This document shows, piece by piece, positions 62,654-64,000 of a stretch of DNA of 64,000 nt. The notes under the pieces were generated by a model. That model ran no database searches and was not told the origin of the DNA. It saw only the letters and a list, made by a program, of their open reading frames with translations. Source of the stretch: Adlercreutzia rubneri (lineage in GTDB: Bacteria > Actinomycetota > Coriobacteriia > Coriobacteriales > Eggerthellaceae). Location of the stretch: assembly GCF_009755265.1 (NCBI RefSeq), contig NZ_WPOO01000008.1, positions 39,957 to 103,956 of the forward strand, read 5' to 3'. The stretch's first letter is position 1, and the number at the start of each line of letters is the position of its first letter. Both the position numbers and the translations under genes were made by a program.

Positions 62654-62698
62654 CGCATTCACGGTTCTTTCGCATTCACGACCCTTTTCGCATTCACG
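62651..62698. repeat. Three direct copies of TTTCGCATTCACG upstream of the LytTR gene
   Basis: Perfect 13 bp copies lie at 62651-62663, 62668-62680 and 62686-62698, with periods of 17 and 18 bp. The block ends 125 bp before the LytTR start. LytTR proteins bind pairs of direct repeats about two helical turns apart, so an autoregulatory site is possible. The rest of the 266 bp gap is featureless. Confidence 0.6.
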
Positions 62699-62823
62699 CC
62701 CCACTCGCTCCCCTCTCCCTGCAACACAGGGCTCTTCTCGTGCAAGTGAAGCGGCGCCCCCTTGCCGTCGCTGCCTCGTCGAGGCACACTAGCGCTACGG
62801 ACAGGAGACGGAAAGGAGCGCCC

Positions 62824-63261
62824 GTGAAGCTGACCGTGGAAGAGCGGCCCGACTTAGAAGAGGCGGAGGTCACCATCCGCTGCCCGGCCATCGACCGGCG
62901 GGTGCGGGCCATCATGGCGACCGCGAACGCAGTGGATTGCCGGCTTCTCGGCACCGACGGCACAGGCACGTTCATCGTGGAACCGTCGGAAGTGCTGTAC
63001 GCGGAAACCGTCGACGGCCGCACCTTCCTCTACGGCCGCGACCGCGTGCTGGAGAGCCCGCTGCGCCTCTACGAGCTGGAAGAGGCCCTCGCCGGCACCG
63101 AGTTCGTGCGGGCCTCGAAATCTCTCATCGTGAACTTCGACCACGTGCGGGCGCTTCGCCCCTACCTGAACGCCCGGCTGGAGCTGGTACTCGATAACGG
63201 CGAATCCGTCATCGCCTCGCGCCAGTACGCCCCGGCCATCAAGCAGAAGATCGGGCTGTAG
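62824..63261 (+). CDS. LytTR-family DNA-binding regulator
   Basis: Protein of 145 residues from a GTG at 62824, eight bases after AAAGGAG. The N-terminal half is short and not a receiver domain. The C-terminal LytTR domain (about 50-145) has the typical strands: FIVEPSEVLYAETVDGRTFLY, the FVRASKSLIVNFDHV helix-strand and VIASRQY. It is paired with a DUF3021 membrane protein 12 bases downstream, an arrangement in which the membrane protein is thought to inhibit the regulator. Confidence 0.92.
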   Translation: MKLTVEERPDLEEAEVTIRCPAIDRRVRAIMATANAVDCRLLGTDGTGTFIVEPSEVLYAETVDGRTFLYGRDRVLESPLRLYELEEALAGTEFVRASKSLIVNFDHVRALRPYLNARLELVLDNGESVIASRQYAPAIKQKIGL

Positions 63262-63273
63262 AAAGGATTCGCC

Positions 63274-63705
63274 ATGAGAAACATCGTCAAGAGCGCCTTT
63301 GTCCGCGCCTGCATCACCTTCACCGTCGCCATGGCCCTCTGGTGCACAGCCGGCCTCATCTTCGCCGGGCCCGTCGAGGGCATCGTCATCACGCTCTCGC
63401 TGCTCGCCGCCGCCTTGGCCCTGTGCGCCCTGCAGGCATTCTGGTTTACCGAGGCGGTCATCGGGCGATTGAGCTACCCCGCACGCATCGCCGGGTTCGG
63501 CCTGACGGGCCTTCCGGCGCTCGTCCTGTGCGCCGCGCTCGGCGGTTGGTTCCCCCTGGACAACATCGGCGCCTGGGTCAGCTTCGTTGCCATCTACCTG
63601 GTCACCCTGGCCGCCATCACCGCCGGCTACACTATCTACTACCGTCGCACCGCCGGCAGCTTCGACGCCGCCCTCGCCCGCTACCGCGAAGGCCGGAAAG
63701 AGTAG
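63274..63705 (+). CDS. DUF3021 membrane protein, partner of the LytTR regulator
   Basis: Protein of 143 residues with four hydrophobic segments (about 14-33, 38-60, 72-90 and 100-120). It is a standard DUF3021 protein in length and layout. LytTR/DUF3021 pairs are usually autoregulated, with the membrane protein keeping the regulator inactive. The ATG follows GAAAGG. Confidence 0.88.
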   Translation: MRNIVKSAFVRACITFTVAMALWCTAGLIFAGPVEGIVITLSLLAAALALCALQAFWFTEAVIGRLSYPARIAGFGLTGLPALVLCAALGGWFPLDNIGAWVSFVAIYLVTLAAITAGYTIYYRRTAGSFDAALARYREGRKE

Positions 63706-63878
63706 GCCATCGCGACGAGAAGCGATTACGTCGGTCCTCGTCCGCGCTTTCCCCGCCCGGAAGGCCGAGTGCGCCGATTTAGTAGGAAATCTGCACTTAT
63801 CAGCGTCTGGAAGGCTCCTACAGTCAATTATTATATTGTTCTACGTTAATTTCGACGGCTTTTTTCAATCCAGGGGGG

Positions 63879-64000
63879 TGCGGACTCCAAGTTGGACACC
63901 CAGGTGTCCGGAAGGGAGTTCGAATGTACGACAAGAGGGCCAAGCAGGATGCGCTGGATCTGTGGTTCTCGATGCCCGGCGAGATGTCCGTGGATGACTT
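63879..64000 (+). mobile_element. Left end of an insertion sequence (IS3-like), cut by the window edge
   Basis: TGCGGACTCCAAGTTGGACA at 63879 has the look of an IS3-type terminal inverted repeat. GGACACC/GGTGTCC forms a small dyad just inside. A transposase-like reading frame starts 45 bases further in. The right end lies outside the window, so neither the matching repeat nor a target duplication can be checked. The gap from 63706 to 63878 holds no gene. Confidence 0.5.
63924..64000 (+). CDS. Partial transposase OrfA-like protein
   Basis: The ATG at 63924 follows GGAAGGGAG. The first 25 residues (MYDKRAKQDALDLWFSMPG and on) resemble the helix-turn-helix start of IS3-family OrfA proteins. The frame runs off the window. 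It lies just inside the presumed IS left end. Confidence 0.5.
   Translation, partial: MYDKRAKQDALDLWFSMPGEMSVDD

Noticed and set aside
60962..62704. Long minus-strand frame opposite the C69 dipeptidase gene
   Set aside because: Antisense shadow: composition-driven glycine/valine/alanine sequence with no motif, while the plus-strand protein is clearly a dipeptidase.

Overview
The window is GC-rich DNA from an anaerobic, respiring actinomycete, most likely an Eggerthellaceae member (Coriobacteriia; Eggerthella, Gordonibacter or Adlercreutzia type). This is inferred from gene content, with no marker gene to prove it: three DMSO-reductase-family molybdoenzyme clusters, two Tat-exported flavin reductases each beside a LuxR regulator with a membrane N-terminal half, an arginine deiminase locus and a TorD chaperone. 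No rRNA, tRNA or CRISPR array was seen.

Region by region. 1-9.7 kb (minus strand): a dmsA-dmsB-nrfD operon, a radical SAM protein, a GntR regulator, an SPFH protein, a lone NrfD-like protein and a beta-carbonic anhydrase. Three matching 9-4-9 inverted repeats precede the three main transcription units, which suggests one shared regulator. 9.7-17.8 kb (plus): a six-gene operon of an MSGPK-type coiled-coil protein, a zinc-ribbon/FHA protein, a NrdG-like radical SAM protein, a ClpB-type AAA+ ATPase, a membrane-anchored Ser/Thr kinase and a small membrane protein. This is the best candidate for an undescribed system. 17.8-19 kb: a hipBA remnant with an internally deleted hipA, two palindromic operators and a membrane-tethered XRE protein. 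19.3-23 kb: a UPF0210 protein, a possible small RNA, a DUF4143 ATPase and a RhaM-like mutarotase. 23-32 kb: two more molybdoenzyme operons. The first (tandem winged-helix regulator, dmsA without Tat signal, dmsB) has no membrane subunit; the second (dmsA, dmsB, nrfD, torD) is complete. 32-41.4 kb: thioesterase, arginine-pathway genes (ornithine carbamoyltransferase, arginine deiminase, transporter), a second deiminase-like protein whose nucleophilic cysteine is displaced, an XRE/S24 regulator, second copies of the mutarotase and thioesterase, and an ATPase. 41.5-52 kb: two flavin reductase/LuxR pairs, a LysR/EamA divergent pair and a third LuxR membrane regulator. 52.3 kb: a highly structured intergenic RNA candidate ending in a strong terminator. 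52.5-64 kb: Lhr helicase, a BrnTA-like toxin-antitoxin pair, MerR/MFS, a C69 dipeptidase, a LytTR/DUF3021 pair and the left end of an insertion sequence.

The genes suggest a cell that exports molybdenum and flavin reductases to use varied electron acceptors, makes ATP from arginine, and controls each reductase locally. Start codons were moved from the longest reading frame wherever a ribosome-binding site or Tat signal supported a later start.
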